From Gemmatimonadota bacterium (GTDB taxonomy: Bacteria > Gemmatimonadota > Gemmatimonadetes > Gemmatimonadales > Gemmatimonadaceae): a stretch of 13,616 nucleotides of DNA. The stretch spans positions 1 through 13,616 of the forward strand of contig JAQBPZ010000201.1 of assembly GCA_028287225.1 (NCBI GenBank), written 5' to 3'. Under the pieces are notes generated by a model. It ran no database searches. It worked only from the letters and a program-made list of their open reading frames with translations, and was not told the DNA's origin. Position numbers and translations under genes: made by a program. Shown here piece by piece: positions 1-9,092 of the stretch (its first letter is position 1; each line of letters opens with the position of its first letter).

Positions 1-125
1 GCCGTGTAGGCCTTCGTCTTCGTGTTGGCGAACTTGGGGATCGCGATGGCGGCCAGGATGCCGATGATCACGACGACGATCAGCAGCTCGATCAGCGTGA
101 AGCCGCGGCGCAGGGTGCTCTTCAT
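1..125 (-). CDS. Type IV prepilin, N-terminal part (partial, runs off window start)
   Basis: This is the 5' end of a type IV pilin or pseudopilin gene; only 41 complete codons are inside the window. The reading begins MKSTLRRG followed by FTLIELLIVVVIIGILAAIA, the class III leader and hydrophobic N-terminal helix. The prepilin peptidase site is G8|F9, and the conserved Glu is at mature position 5. Pilins with this leader are cleaved and N-methylated by PilD and polymerise through this helix at the inner membrane. The start ATG (125-123) is preceded at 8 nt by GAGAGA, a good ribosome binding site. It is the last gene visible on the minus strand, 179 bp after the glycosyltransferase gene, behind its own sigma-54-type promoter. 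The PilSR-like pair upstream favours a major pilin (PilA-like), but the globular part is missing, so a minor pilin or a type II secretion pseudopilin cannot be excluded. Confidence 0.93.
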   Translation of the reverse strand, partial: MKSTLRRGFTLIELLIVVVIIGILAAIAIPKFANTKTKAYT

Positions 126-133
126 GATAGGGA

Positions 134-139
134 TCTCTC
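134..139 (-). promoter_or_regulatory. Ribosome binding site of the prepilin gene
   Basis: The minus strand reads GAGAGA here, 8 nt before the ATG at 125-123. It stands out because most genes of the upstream overlapping chain have no clear Shine-Dalgarno sequence, whereas this one, expected to be highly expressed, does. Confidence 0.6.
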
Positions 140-214
140 AGAAAACGGGAGGTGACGGCGCTGGTTGGGCCGTCGGCGGGATGCCGAGCTACGTGAGCTG
201 ACGACCTGAGCTAG

Positions 215-230
215 AGCAACGTGCGTACCA
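215..230 (-). promoter_or_regulatory. Sigma-54 (-24/-12) promoter for the prepilin gene
   Basis: Read on the minus strand, 230 to 215 is TGGTACGCACGTTGCT. Against the sigma-54 consensus TGGCACG-N4-TTGCW it has one mismatch (C to T at the fourth base). The invariant GG and GC doublets are 12 nt apart as required. Counting from the -12 element, transcription should start near 204, giving a leader of about 80 nt with the GAGAGA ribosome binding site at its end. A PilR/NtrC-like sigma-54 activator is encoded upstream on the same strand, and in Pseudomonas PilR drives pilA from just such a promoter. The activator and target promoter in one locus support each other. The element is a sequence match only; the start site is inferred. 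Confidence 0.75.
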
Positions 231-240
231 TTCGCAGCGT

Positions 241-261
241 GATGCATAACTCGTTATCATC
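241..261. promoter_or_regulatory. Imperfect inverted repeat upstream of the pilin promoter
   Basis: The plus strand shows GATGCATAAC, then TC, then GTTATCATC. The arms are complementary except for one extra C in the left arm, and the core ATAAC-TC-GTTAT is a perfect 5-2-5 dyad. It is AT-rich in a GC-rich genome and is centred about 47 bp upstream of the predicted pilin transcription start. This could be a binding site for a regulator or a bending protein. An enhancer for a PilR-type activator would more usually lie further upstream, inside the end of the preceding gene. Confidence 0.4.
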
Positions 262-275
262 ACTGTACTTGCACC

Positions 276-303
276 ACCGGCCGACATCCATCGGACCGCC
301 GGT
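276..303 (-). terminator. Hairpin after the last glycosyltransferase gene (possible weak terminator)
   Basis: Two nucleotides after the stop codon of the TMTC-like gene, the minus-strand transcript can pair ACCGG with CCGGT and, inside that, CCGA with TCGG around a six-base TGGATG loop, leaving CGGT bulged. An alternative six-pair ACCGGC/GCCGGT stem uses the same bases. No U-tract follows on the minus strand, so efficient intrinsic termination is not supported. It could stabilise the operon mRNA end or reduce read-through into the pilin gene. Confidence 0.3.
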
Positions 304-304
304 T

Positions 305-1990
305 TCATCGGGATAATGCAGAATTGCCGCGGAATGCGAGAGTGTCCGAATGGCCATCCGCGCCATCCCGGAGCGCATTGTTGGCCGCGATGACCGCGCG
401 GTGCATGAGCTTCACGTCAGCGGGGGCCACCAGCGCGATGCCGGCGACGGCCTGCTCCCGCACCTCCTTCCAGCGCTGCAGCTTCGCCAGGCAGTACACG
501 TACATGTAGCGCCCCTGCCCCGTCATGGGCTCCACGGCGTACGTCCACTCGAAGAGGTCCGCGGCGGGCTTCCAGAAACCGGCACGGGTGTACCCGTCGG
601 CGACGGTGACGGTCATCCCGGCGTCGTAGGGAAAGAGGCGAATGGCGCGGCGGTACTCGAGCTCCATGGCGTGGTGGTCCCCGATCATCGCGAGGTGCCG
701 TCCGCGGACGAAGTGTGCGCGATACCCCATGGGCGCATCCCGCACGAGCTGGTCGATGAACACGCCATTGTTCTTCCAGACGCGCTGGCGATCCACGCTG
801 CGAGCCACCCCGAGGATGACGAGCAATCCCACCGTGGCATACACCACCCGCCACGTCCGCAGCGTGGTGCCGAACTGCAGCACCTGCGCCGCGACCGCGC
901 CCGCGAGGACGACCACGCCGACACTCGGCAGGAACAGCGTGCGCTCCGCGGTCATGAAGCCGGCGGGCACGAGGATGTTGCTGACGGGCAGGTAGGAGAT
1001 GATGAGCCACAGCAGTCCGAAGCTCGCGGCAGGCGCCCGTCGCCGGAGCGCGATGCCGAGCACCAGCACGCCGAGGGTGATCATCATGCCGGGCAGCTGG
1101 CTGACGTCGAACCCGTTGGCGACGAGGACGTCCGGCGGCGAGTAGTCGGCGCTGAGGTGGGTGGGGAACACGAGGAGCCGCGCGATGCGCGGGACCTCGG
1201 TCATCATCGTGAGCGTGCGGTTGACGGCGCCGAGCCGCAGGAAGCGGAAGACCGGGAAGGGCTGGAAGCCGGCGATGTCGGCCTGCACACGGCCGCGCAC
1301 GAGCAGGTAGCCCAGCACGACCGCGACCAGGGCAAGGACGAGCGGGCGGGCCTCACGGATGCGGGCCCGCAGGCTCTCGCCGCGCGCGACGGTGAGCTCC
1401 GCGGCCACGAGGAGCGCCGGGAGCACGATCGCATGCTCCTTGGAGAAGAGCCCGACGGCGAAGAGCGCCAGGACGACGCTCCGGTCGCGCCACGACAGCG
1501 GACCGGCGAGGCGACGCCGGATGTAGAACCCGACGGCGAGCACGACGCACAGCGCGACCACGAGCTCCGACTGCCCCACGACGTTGCCGGTAACCTCGAC
1601 ATGCACGGGGTGGACGGCGAACAGGGCGCCCGCGACCAGCGCGCCGGCCTCGGGAAGGAAGGCCGCCGCGCACCAGCGCACGGCCACCGCCGTCGCCACG
1701 GCAAGGACGATGTTGACGAGATGGAACACCCACGGGGCGCCGTTGCGCGCCACCCACTCGAGCGTGAACAGCGTCATCACGACGGGACGATATCCGTCTC
1801 CGCCGTAGATCGGGGGCCAGTAGGTCTGCTTCCACAACGCCCCGAGGCCACCGAGATGGTGCACGAGGTCGTTCCAGAGGATGACGTAGCGGTCATCGTA
1901 CGTGAAGTCGTGGCCCAGGCTCGTGACCGACGTCGCCAGTGCCAGCAGCCCGACGATGATCGCGGCGCGGTGCGCCCGCAGCGTGTTCAT
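305..1990 (-). CDS. TMTC-like membrane glycosyltransferase (GT-C fold) with C-terminal TPRs
   Basis: A 561-aa polytopic membrane protein resembling the TMTC/DUF1736 group: a GT-C type glycosyltransferase core joined to tetratricopeptide repeats. Visible marks are a first TM helix (about 8-25), the acidic loop motif FTYDD (29-33) where GT-C enzymes place catalytic acids, YRP (67-69), HPVHVEV (127-133) and KEHAIVLPALL (184-194), all typical of this group. Further TM helices run to about residue 400. The last 140 residues are soluble, with TPR-like helical pairs (about 420-540). Eukaryotic TMTCs transfer mannose from dolichol-phosphate-mannose; the donor here is unknown, but the adjacent upstream gene encodes a synthase-like GT2 that could supply a polyprenyl-phosphate sugar. 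The start ATG overlaps the upstream stop in ATGA (1987-1990) with no clear Shine-Dalgarno, suggesting translational coupling. The acceptor is not determinable; pilin is a candidate because the pilin gene comes next. Confidence 0.8.
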   Translation of the reverse strand: MNTLRAHRAAIIVGLLALATSVTSLGHDFTYDDRYVILWNDLVHHLGGLGALWKQTYWPPIYGGDGYRPVVMTLFTLEWVARNGAPWVFHLVNIVLAVATAVAVRWCAAAFLPEAGALVAGALFAVHPVHVEVTGNVVGQSELVVALCVVLAVGFYIRRRLAGPLSWRDRSVVLALFAVGLFSKEHAIVLPALLVAAELTVARGESLRARIREARPLVLALVAVVLGYLLVRGRVQADIAGFQPFPVFRFLRLGAVNRTLTMMTEVPRIARLLVFPTHLSADYSPPDVLVANGFDVSQLPGMMITLGVLVLGIALRRRAPAASFGLLWLIISYLPVSNILVPAGFMTAERTLFLPSVGVVVLAGAVAAQVLQFGTTLRTWRVVYATVGLLVILGVARSVDRQRVWKNNGVFIDQLVRDAPMGYRAHFVRGRHLAMIGDHHAMELEYRRAIRLFPYDAGMTVTVADGYTRAGFWKPAADLFEWTYAVEPMTGQGRYMYVYCLAKLQRWKEVREQAVAGIALVAPADVKLMHRAVIAANNALRDGADGHSDTLAFRGNSALSR

Positions 1991-2760
1991 CGCAGCAGGG
2001 TGAACTTGACGATGTGCCAGAGCGCCGCGACGCCGTCGCGCCAGCTGATCTTCTTGCCCTCGGCGTACGTGCGGCCGGCGTACGAGATGGGCACTTCGTA
2101 GATGCGCGCGTCACGCTGGGCGAGCCGCGCGGTGATCTCCGGCTCGAACCCGAACCGGTCCGACGTCAGCACGAGGGAGCGCGCGAGGTCTCCGCGCACC
2201 GCCTTGTAGCAGGTCTCCATGTCGGTGAGGTTGAGGTTCGTCAGCATGTTGCTCAGCGTGGTGAGCAGCGTGTTGCCGAGCGAGTGCCAGAAGTAGAGCA
2301 CGCGGTGCGGCCCGCCGAGGAAGCGGGAGCCGAACACGGCGTCGGCCTTGCCCTCGACGAGCGGCTGGAGGAGGGCCGGCCAGTCCTGCGGATCGTACTC
2401 GAGGTCGGCGTCCTGCACGATGATCACGTCGCCGCGACTGGCGGTGAGCGCGGCGCGAATCGCCTTGCCCTTGCCGCCGTTCACGGGCTGCAGGATCAGG
2501 TGATGGATGTAGCCCGCGGCGTGCAGCTCGACGAGGCGCTCGCGGGTGCCATCGGTGGAGCAGTCGTCCACGCAGATGATCTCGGTCTGCACCGCGGCCT
2601 GGTGGACGCGGTCCAGGATCGTCTCGATGGTGTTCCGCTCGTTGTAGACGGGAATCAGCACCGAGAGCCGGAGCGTGGCCGGGTCCAGCGGTGTGAGCTG
2701 GCGCGGCTTGGCGGCAAGGGTGAGCGCGGGTCGGACGTCCGGCGTCGAGGCGATCGTCAT
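1987..2760 (-). CDS. Glycosyltransferase family 2, polyprenyl-phosphate sugar synthase-like
   Basis: A 257-aa cytoplasmic GT-A fold enzyme of the DPM1/dolichyl-phosphate-mannose synthase type. After a 30-residue proline-rich lead come IPVYNE (36-41), the nucleotide-binding acidic pair DD (65-66, in CVDDCSTDGT), the NGGKGKAIR segment (94-102), the metal-binding DAD (117-119) in VQDADLEYDP, and GSRF (144-147). The C-terminus has no obvious membrane helices, as in soluble DPM1-like enzymes. Such enzymes move a hexose from a nucleotide sugar to a polyprenyl phosphate, making the donor used by GT-C transferases on the other face of the membrane. Three GT-C-like proteins flank it, which fits that role. 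It overlaps both neighbours by 4 bp (2757-2760 and 1987-1990). The frame is open further upstream to 3573, but ATG 2760 is the natural start: it begins the conserved fold with a short lead and overlaps the previous stop. Sugar specificity cannot be read from sequence. Confidence 0.88.
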   Translation of the reverse strand: MTIASTPDVRPALTLAAKPRQLTPLDPATLRLSVLIPVYNERNTIETILDRVHQAAVQTEIICVDDCSTDGTRERLVELHAAGYIHHLILQPVNGGKGKAIRAALTASRGDVIIVQDADLEYDPQDWPALLQPLVEGKADAVFGSRFLGGPHRVLYFWHSLGNTLLTTLSNMLTNLNLTDMETCYKAVRGDLARSLVLTSDRFGFEPEITARLAQRDARIYEVPISYAGRTYAEGKKISWRDGVAALWHIVKFTLLR

Positions 2761-4382
2761 CGGCGGAGTATGGTGAAGGCGGCCCCGCCGGCGAACTGTT
2801 CGCGGAAGGACACGGAAGAAGTCGGCTGTGCGGCCGCCCACTGGACGGTCGCGAAGGTCGTCGGGCTTCCGACGACCACGGCGCTGATGGGATACGCCGC
2901 GAGCAGGGGGAGGAGGCCCGCCCGGGCCTCGACCTGCGGCGAGATCGGGAGCAGGTACTGCTCGACCGCGAAGGTGCGGATGGGCACCGTCCGCCGGCCG
3001 GTGTAGAGGTACAGCGCCCCATCGTCCTCGGCGGCGAGCAGGTCGCCCGGCGCGGTGTTCGCGAGCGTCCACCGAACCGCCGGCACGATCCGCGCGGCGT
3101 TCGCGCGGGGGATGCTCGTCCACCATCTCCCCCGCGCCATGCGAAGCTCGTAGGCGGCGTAACCATAGCCGACCCAGAGCGATGCGGCCGCTCCGGCGAG
3201 CACGAGCGCCCGCCCGGTCACGCGCAGCGACCGCCACGCGCGGCTCGCGTCCACGACTCGATGCGCGCCGGCCACCAGGAGCAGCAGGATGAGCGGCCAC
3301 ACCCCCCAGAGGAAGCGGGCGGGGGGAAAGGGCCACAGCGCCACGATGGCGAGGTATCCGGCGAGAAAGAGCAGGGTCACCGGCAGGCGCCGTCGCACGG
3401 CGACGATGCCGGCGATGGCCAGGCCCGCCAGCGCAACGAGCGTGAGCGCGTGCGCGGACGGGCTGCGGCCCGGCGAGAACAGCACCGCGAACATCCCTCC
3501 ACTCTCGGCGAGCGTGCGCTCGAGCGTCATCGGGATCATCCGGGGGCCGAGTGCGGCATATCCGCGCACCCACCAGCCGAGGTACGAGTCGTACTGGCCG
3601 AGCAGCGGCGCAGGTACCGCACCGGCGTGGTGCGCGCTCCAGAGCTGCCAGGGCACGAGCGTGAGGATCGCGGCCGCGGAGAGCAGCGCGGCGTCACGCC
3701 AGCGGCGGCGGCGCGCCAGCACCAGCGCGACGGCCGGGATGAGCACCACCGCGTGCGTCCGCACCAGCGCGCACAGGCCGATGGCGACGCCGAGCGTTGC
3801 CGCGCGCAGTGCCGCACTCGGCTCCCGACCACCCTCCGCGAAGCCCTCGAGCACCGGGAGCAGGAACAGGAGCAGCGCGAGGAAGACGAGCTCCGACAGC
3901 AGCATGTTGCCCAGGATCAGCAGCGGACCGCTCACCGCGGCAAGAACGCCGAGGGCGATGGCCGAGCGCCGGGGCTGTGCGGAGTATCGCGCGAACCGCG
4001 CGACGCCCACCGCGACGAGCGCGAGCGAGATCGCGTTGACCGACTTGAAGAGCGTCAGGTTCGCGGGAAAGTCCGGCACTGCGCGCCAGAGCAGTGCGAG
4101 CAGGGCGGGAAAGCCGGGGGGAAAGTGCGTCGCGGCTGGCGCACCCGGCAGGTTGAGGAAACGGTACCCCTGCCCCGTGGCGAGCGACCGGGCGAGGATC
4201 ACGTACATGGCGTCGTCACCCGTGACGACGATGGGCGAGCGGACCAGCAGCACGAGCCCGAGCAGCAGGGTGGACACGCCGAGGACGGCCAGCGCGAGCG
4301 GCCACGTCCCCACGGCGAGGCGCTGACGGGTGCCCGCCACAGGCAGGTCGGCACCCGCGCGCAGCGCGTCCGCGTCGCTCAC
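2757..4382 (-). CDS. ArnT/PMT-like GT-C membrane glycosyltransferase (second tandem copy)
   Basis: A 541-aa integral membrane protein of the GT39/GT83 (PMT_2, ArnT-like) type. TM1 (about 27-47) is followed by a periplasmic loop with the acidic motif TGDDAMY (D56-D57), the position of the catalytic acid in GT-C enzymes, and the HFPPGFP element (86-92). Many hydrophobic helices fill residues 100-400; a soluble C-terminal region of about 120 residues follows, with ALYLYTGRRTVPI inside it. The family uses polyprenyl-phosphate sugars to glycosylate proteins or lipids outside the inner membrane. The start is GTG at 4382-4380, chosen because it overlaps the previous stop as GTGA and is preceded at 8 nt by AGG; the frame stays open to 6143 but that stretch mirrors the neighbouring gene. 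It is a paralogue of the gene upstream: LARSLATGQG and LPGAPAATH recur in both. Substrate unknown. Confidence 0.85.
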   Translation of the reverse strand: MSDADALRAGADLPVAGTRQRLAVGTWPLALAVLGVSTLLLGLVLLVRSPIVVTGDDAMYVILARSLATGQGYRFLNLPGAPAATHFPPGFPALLALLWRAVPDFPANLTLFKSVNAISLALVAVGVARFARYSAQPRRSAIALGVLAAVSGPLLILGNMLLSELVFLALLLFLLPVLEGFAEGGREPSAALRAATLGVAIGLCALVRTHAVVLIPAVALVLARRRRWRDAALLSAAAILTLVPWQLWSAHHAGAVPAPLLGQYDSYLGWWVRGYAALGPRMIPMTLERTLAESGGMFAVLFSPGRSPSAHALTLVALAGLAIAGIVAVRRRLPVTLLFLAGYLAIVALWPFPPARFLWGVWPLILLLLVAGAHRVVDASRAWRSLRVTGRALVLAGAAASLWVGYGYAAYELRMARGRWWTSIPRANAARIVPAVRWTLANTAPGDLLAAEDDGALYLYTGRRTVPIRTFAVEQYLLPISPQVEARAGLLPLLAAYPISAVVVGSPTTFATVQWAAAQPTSSVSFREQFAGGAAFTILRR

Positions 4383-5913
4383 CGGCCGACCTGGAACATC
4401 TCCGCGTCGGCAAGGCGGCCGATGGGCGTGACGCCGGGCAGCGTGCGCGCCGCCGCGCGGACGGCGGGATTGAAGGTGACGATGTACTGCACGGGCACGG
4501 CGGCGAGCATCGCGCGAAGGCCACGCTCGTGATCCGCGGCGCTCACGGGCATGACGTACTCGCGCGCGGTGAAGGGCACCGGCGGGGCGCCCTGGCGGCC
4601 GGAGAAGAGCATCACGGCCTCCGGCGCCTCCACCAGCATGCCGGCGGCAGGCGGCGTGCTGTGACGGATCCACTCGATGACCGGCGCGAGCGTTCGCGAG
4701 GCATGCCGGGCAGGCTCCTCCCATGCGTGCGCGGCATATCCGCGGACTTCCGTGCGCAGCATGGCGGCGAAGGGCAGCGCGGCGAGCGCGCCCAGGGCGA
4801 CACGAGCCACCGGGGATCGCCCGCGCGCGACCACCTCCTGCGCGCCGAGCGCCGCGAGCACCACGAGCAGGGGCCAGAGCCCCCAGGCGTATCGGTACGG
4901 GCTGTACGACCAGGCGAGAATGATGGCGAAGTAGACCGTGATGAACACGGGCAGCACCGGCGCGCGGCGCGCGGCGCGCACGCCGCCCATCACCAGCAGC
5001 GCGAGCGTCAGCGCGGCTGCGGTCGTGCCGAGGACGGTGCCGAGCCCGCCCCACAGGCGGTCGCCGAGCAGCAGCCAGAGCTCGCGGAAGTTGGCGCGCA
5101 CCGTCCCGAGCAGCAGCGGGAGCCCCTCCGCGCGCCAGCCGTCCCGCACGAAGTCGCCGTACGATCCGTACGCGCCGCTCAGGGGCGCTGCGACCAGCGG
5201 CGTGGCGCGCGCGCACCAGAGGAGCCACGGGAGCTGCGCGGCAATCGCGGCGACACTCACGAGCGCGACGCGACGCCATTCGCGATGCACGAGCAGGACG
5301 ACGCACACGGCGGCCAGGAGCGCGACCGCGTGCGCGCGGACGAGCATCAGCGCGCCGATCGCCGCACCGCCCACGAGCGCCGAGCGCCGGTCGTCGCCCT
5401 GCACCGCCCGATGCGCGAGGAGCAGCACCGGGGCGAGGGCGGCCAGGAAGAGCGGCTCGGACAACAGTGCGCCCGACAGGGTCAGCACCGGTATGCCGAG
5501 CATGGCGAAGAGCGCCAGCCCCGCCGCCGCGACGCGGCGCCAGCGGAACCATCGGTGAAGCAGATGATACAGTCCCACGGCCGCGATGCCGACGCAGACC
5601 GCGTTGAACGCGAGCATCGCCGGGACGTTGTCGGGAAAGGTCGGTCTCAGCCACCAGATGGCGGCCAGCGCGAGGGGATACAGGGGCGGATAGTGCGTCG
5701 CGGCCGGCGCGCCGGGAAGCTGGAGGTACCGGAAGCCCTGCCCCGTGGCGAGCGACCTGGCGAGCAGCGCGTACACGCCGTCGTCGTGGAAGACGCCGAC
5801 GAGGTACGGGCGGCTCGCCCACCAGGCGACCGAGGCTCCGGCGACCATCACGAGCAGCGGGACGAGCCAGGGGAAATGTGATCGCGCCGACACGGTGCCG
5901 GCGGGCTCGTCGC

Positions 5914-5917
<4 letters not shown>
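4379..5917 (-). CDS. ArnT/PMT-like GT-C membrane glycosyltransferase (first tandem copy)
   Basis: A 512-aa polytopic membrane glycosyltransferase of the PMT_2/ArnT-like superfamily. TM1 spans about 16-34; the first external loop has HDDGVYALLARSL (44-56) with the acidic pair D45-D46, then LPGAPAATHYPPLYPL (67-82), corresponding to the conserved PP segment of this family. About ten further hydrophobic helices follow, then a soluble C-terminal domain with a FSGRQGAPPVPFTAREY segment that parallels the same region of the paralogue next door. Expected activity is transfer of a sugar from a polyprenyl-phosphate donor to an acceptor on the periplasmic side. ATG 5917 overlaps the stop of the response regulator in ATGA (5914-5917). 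Being fused by overlap to a sigma-54 activator gene is unusual for a glycosyltransferase and suggests co-expression with it. Acceptor and sugar are unknown. Confidence 0.85.
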
Positions 5918-7283
<1,366 letters not shown>

Positions 7284-7287
<4 letters not shown>

Positions 7288-9041
7288 GTGAGTACCGTGC
7301 TGAGTGAGAAGTCGGGCAAGACCGATGTGGGAGCGGGAATGACGCGCGGAAGCACGACGGTGAAGCGGGTGCCGGAGCGGGTGTTGTCCAGGAAGACGAG
7401 GCCGCGATGCGCCTCGATGGCGCGGTGCACGACGGCGAGCCCCAGCCCGCTGCCCCCGGGCTTGGTGGTGAAGAACGGATCGAAGAGGCGATCGCGGATG
7501 TCGTCGGGGACGCCCGCCCCGGAATCCGTGATGGTGACGGCGACGGCACCGCTGACGAACGACGCGCCCACGCCGAACTGCTCGGGCGAGGGCTCGGTGA
7601 GCTCGACCCGCACTTCCGCGCCGTCGGGCGACGCCTGGACGGCGTTGAGCAGGAGGTTGAACAGCGCGCGGTGCAGCAGGTCGTCATCCCCTTCCACGAG
7701 GAAGGTGCCCGCGGTGCGGCTGACGGTCACGCTCACCGAGGGTGCGCGATCTGGGTGCGCCTCCACCAGGTGGATGGCGCCCTCCACGACATGGAGCAGG
7801 TCCAGTGATTCGCGGCGTGCCACCCGGACGCGGGCAAAGTCCAGGAACTCCGACAGGAGGCGGCTGAGGCGGTCCGATTCGCGCATGACCAGCCGCGTGA
7901 GGATCTGCTCGTCCGGACCGGCCGTGGGGAGGCGATGGAGCTGCTCGCAGGCGCTGCGAATGGACGCGAGCGGATTCTTGATCTCGTGCGCGAGCGACGC
8001 CGAGAGCTCGGCGACCCCTTCGAGCCGCTCGGCGCGCAGCCGGAGGGACTCGATGCGCTTCATGTCGGAGATGTCCTGGAAGATCGCCGTCGCCGTGCGG
8101 TCGGTGCGGCGGCCGTCTCCGTCGGTGTAGGTCGTGGTGACCCCGATGGGAAAGGGTCGTTCGTCGATGGCGATGTAGCCTTCGGCGCGCGTCGTGCGAA
8201 CACGGTCCCGCACGGACCGCTCGACGGCGGCGACCAGCTCGGGGGCGATCGGGCGGAGGGCGTCGAGCACGGGAAGGCCCACGTACGCCTCGGCCCGGAT
8301 GCCGAGGAGCTGCTCGGCCATCGGGTTGGCGTAGAGCAGTCGGCCGCCGGCGTCGACGGTGATGATGCCGCTGCGGATGTTGAAGAGGATGTCGGCGGCC
8401 TGGAGGCGGACGTGCGCCAGCTCGGCCTCGGTGCCGGCGCCGAGCTCCTGGAGCTTCGCGCTGAGCCAGGCGCTGCCCAGCGCGACCACGGCGAAGACGC
8501 CGAGCTGAAGCCAGACGGCCGCGGTGAAGGGCGAGTCGACGCTGTAGATCGCGTCGACGAGGTAGAGCATGTTGCCCAGCATCGCGATGAGCAGGCCGCC
8601 GCCCACCGGCAGCATGAGCGAGGCGGCCGCGATGACGAGGATGTAGAGGGCGGCGAACTGCGAGTTGCTGGCGCCGGTGATCTGCACCACGGCGGTGACG
8701 AGCAGCAGGTCGAAGACCGACTGGAGATAGAAGAAGCTGGAGCGGAGCGGCTTCCGGTGCAGGCGGCCGTAGATGATGGAACCGGCCGTGAAGGACAGGG
8801 TGAGGGTGAAGGTCATCGCCGCGACGAAGAGCTTCCCCTTGTCCGTCAGCGCGTCCTGGGAGACGACGATGCCGGCCAGGAAGATGGCCGAGGCGATCGA
8901 GATGCGCCCCACATAGACCCAGCGCACCAGGCGCACGGGGTCGAGCAGGAACTCGCGCTGGCTGGCGGCGGGCTGGTCGAGAAGTCGCACAGGGAGCAGT
9001 CGCAAAGTGCAATAGAGGGGCGCGCAGGCGCAGTGTGGCAT
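7284..9041 (-). CDS. pilS: Membrane sensor histidine kinase with PAS domain, PilS-like
   Basis: A 585-aa sensor kinase. About six TM helices lie between residues 42 and 194 with very short loops and no large periplasmic domain, as in PilS. A PAS domain (about 214-326) follows, then the HisKA H-box SLAHEIKNPL with H352, and the ATPase domain with N-box NLLLNA (462-467), D-box TDSGAG (505-510), F-box DPFFTTK (521-527) and G-box GSGLGL (530-535). It should autophosphorylate on H352 and pass phosphate to D57 of the overlapping regulator. PilS in Pseudomonas senses pilin in the membrane, which would fit the prepilin gene downstream, but that is analogy. ATG 9041 gives an odd cysteine-containing lead (MPHCACAPLYC) with little Shine-Dalgarno; GTG at 8990-8988 would give 568 aa beginning at VRLLDQ and is a credible alternative. 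Confidence 0.87.
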
Positions 9042-9048
9042 TCTGCCA
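9036..9048. promoter_or_regulatory. Dyad TGGCA-TTC-TGCCA across the kinase start
   Basis: A perfect 5-bp inverted repeat with a 3-bp spacer overlaps the first codon of the PilS-like gene and lies in the divergent region before arfB, beside an AT-richer stretch (about 9048-9062). It could be an operator for the divergent pair. Short dyads arise by chance, so the support is modest. Confidence 0.25.
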
Positions 9049-9092
9049 TACTTACATTGTTGTGGACGACCGGAAACACACGGGGGTTACGG
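9042..9092. other. Divergent intergenic region between the pilS-like gene and arfB
   Basis: This 51-bp gap must hold the start regions for the leftward kinase/glycosyltransferase operon and for arfB, unless the promoters lie inside the coding ends. It contains a locally AT-rich patch (ATACTTACATTGTTG) unusual for this sequence, but I could not assign convincing -35/-10 hexamers on either strand and found no -24/-12 element. Confidence 0.4.

Noticed and set aside
246..257. Relationship of ATAACTCGTTAT to the agtaacg repeat
   Set aside because: Its reverse complement shares TAACGAGT with the array, but one short match 13 kb away is within chance; not reported as a dispersed copy.
350..2101. 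Long plus-strand open frame of 583 codons
   Set aside because: It lies antisense to the TMTC-like gene, is rich in Arg, His, Asp and Glu without domains or motifs, and is the usual mirror of a GC-rich gene. The same applies to 2014-3006, 3261-4532, 4529-5881, 6289-8130 (plus) and 10434-11903, 12072-13427 (minus).
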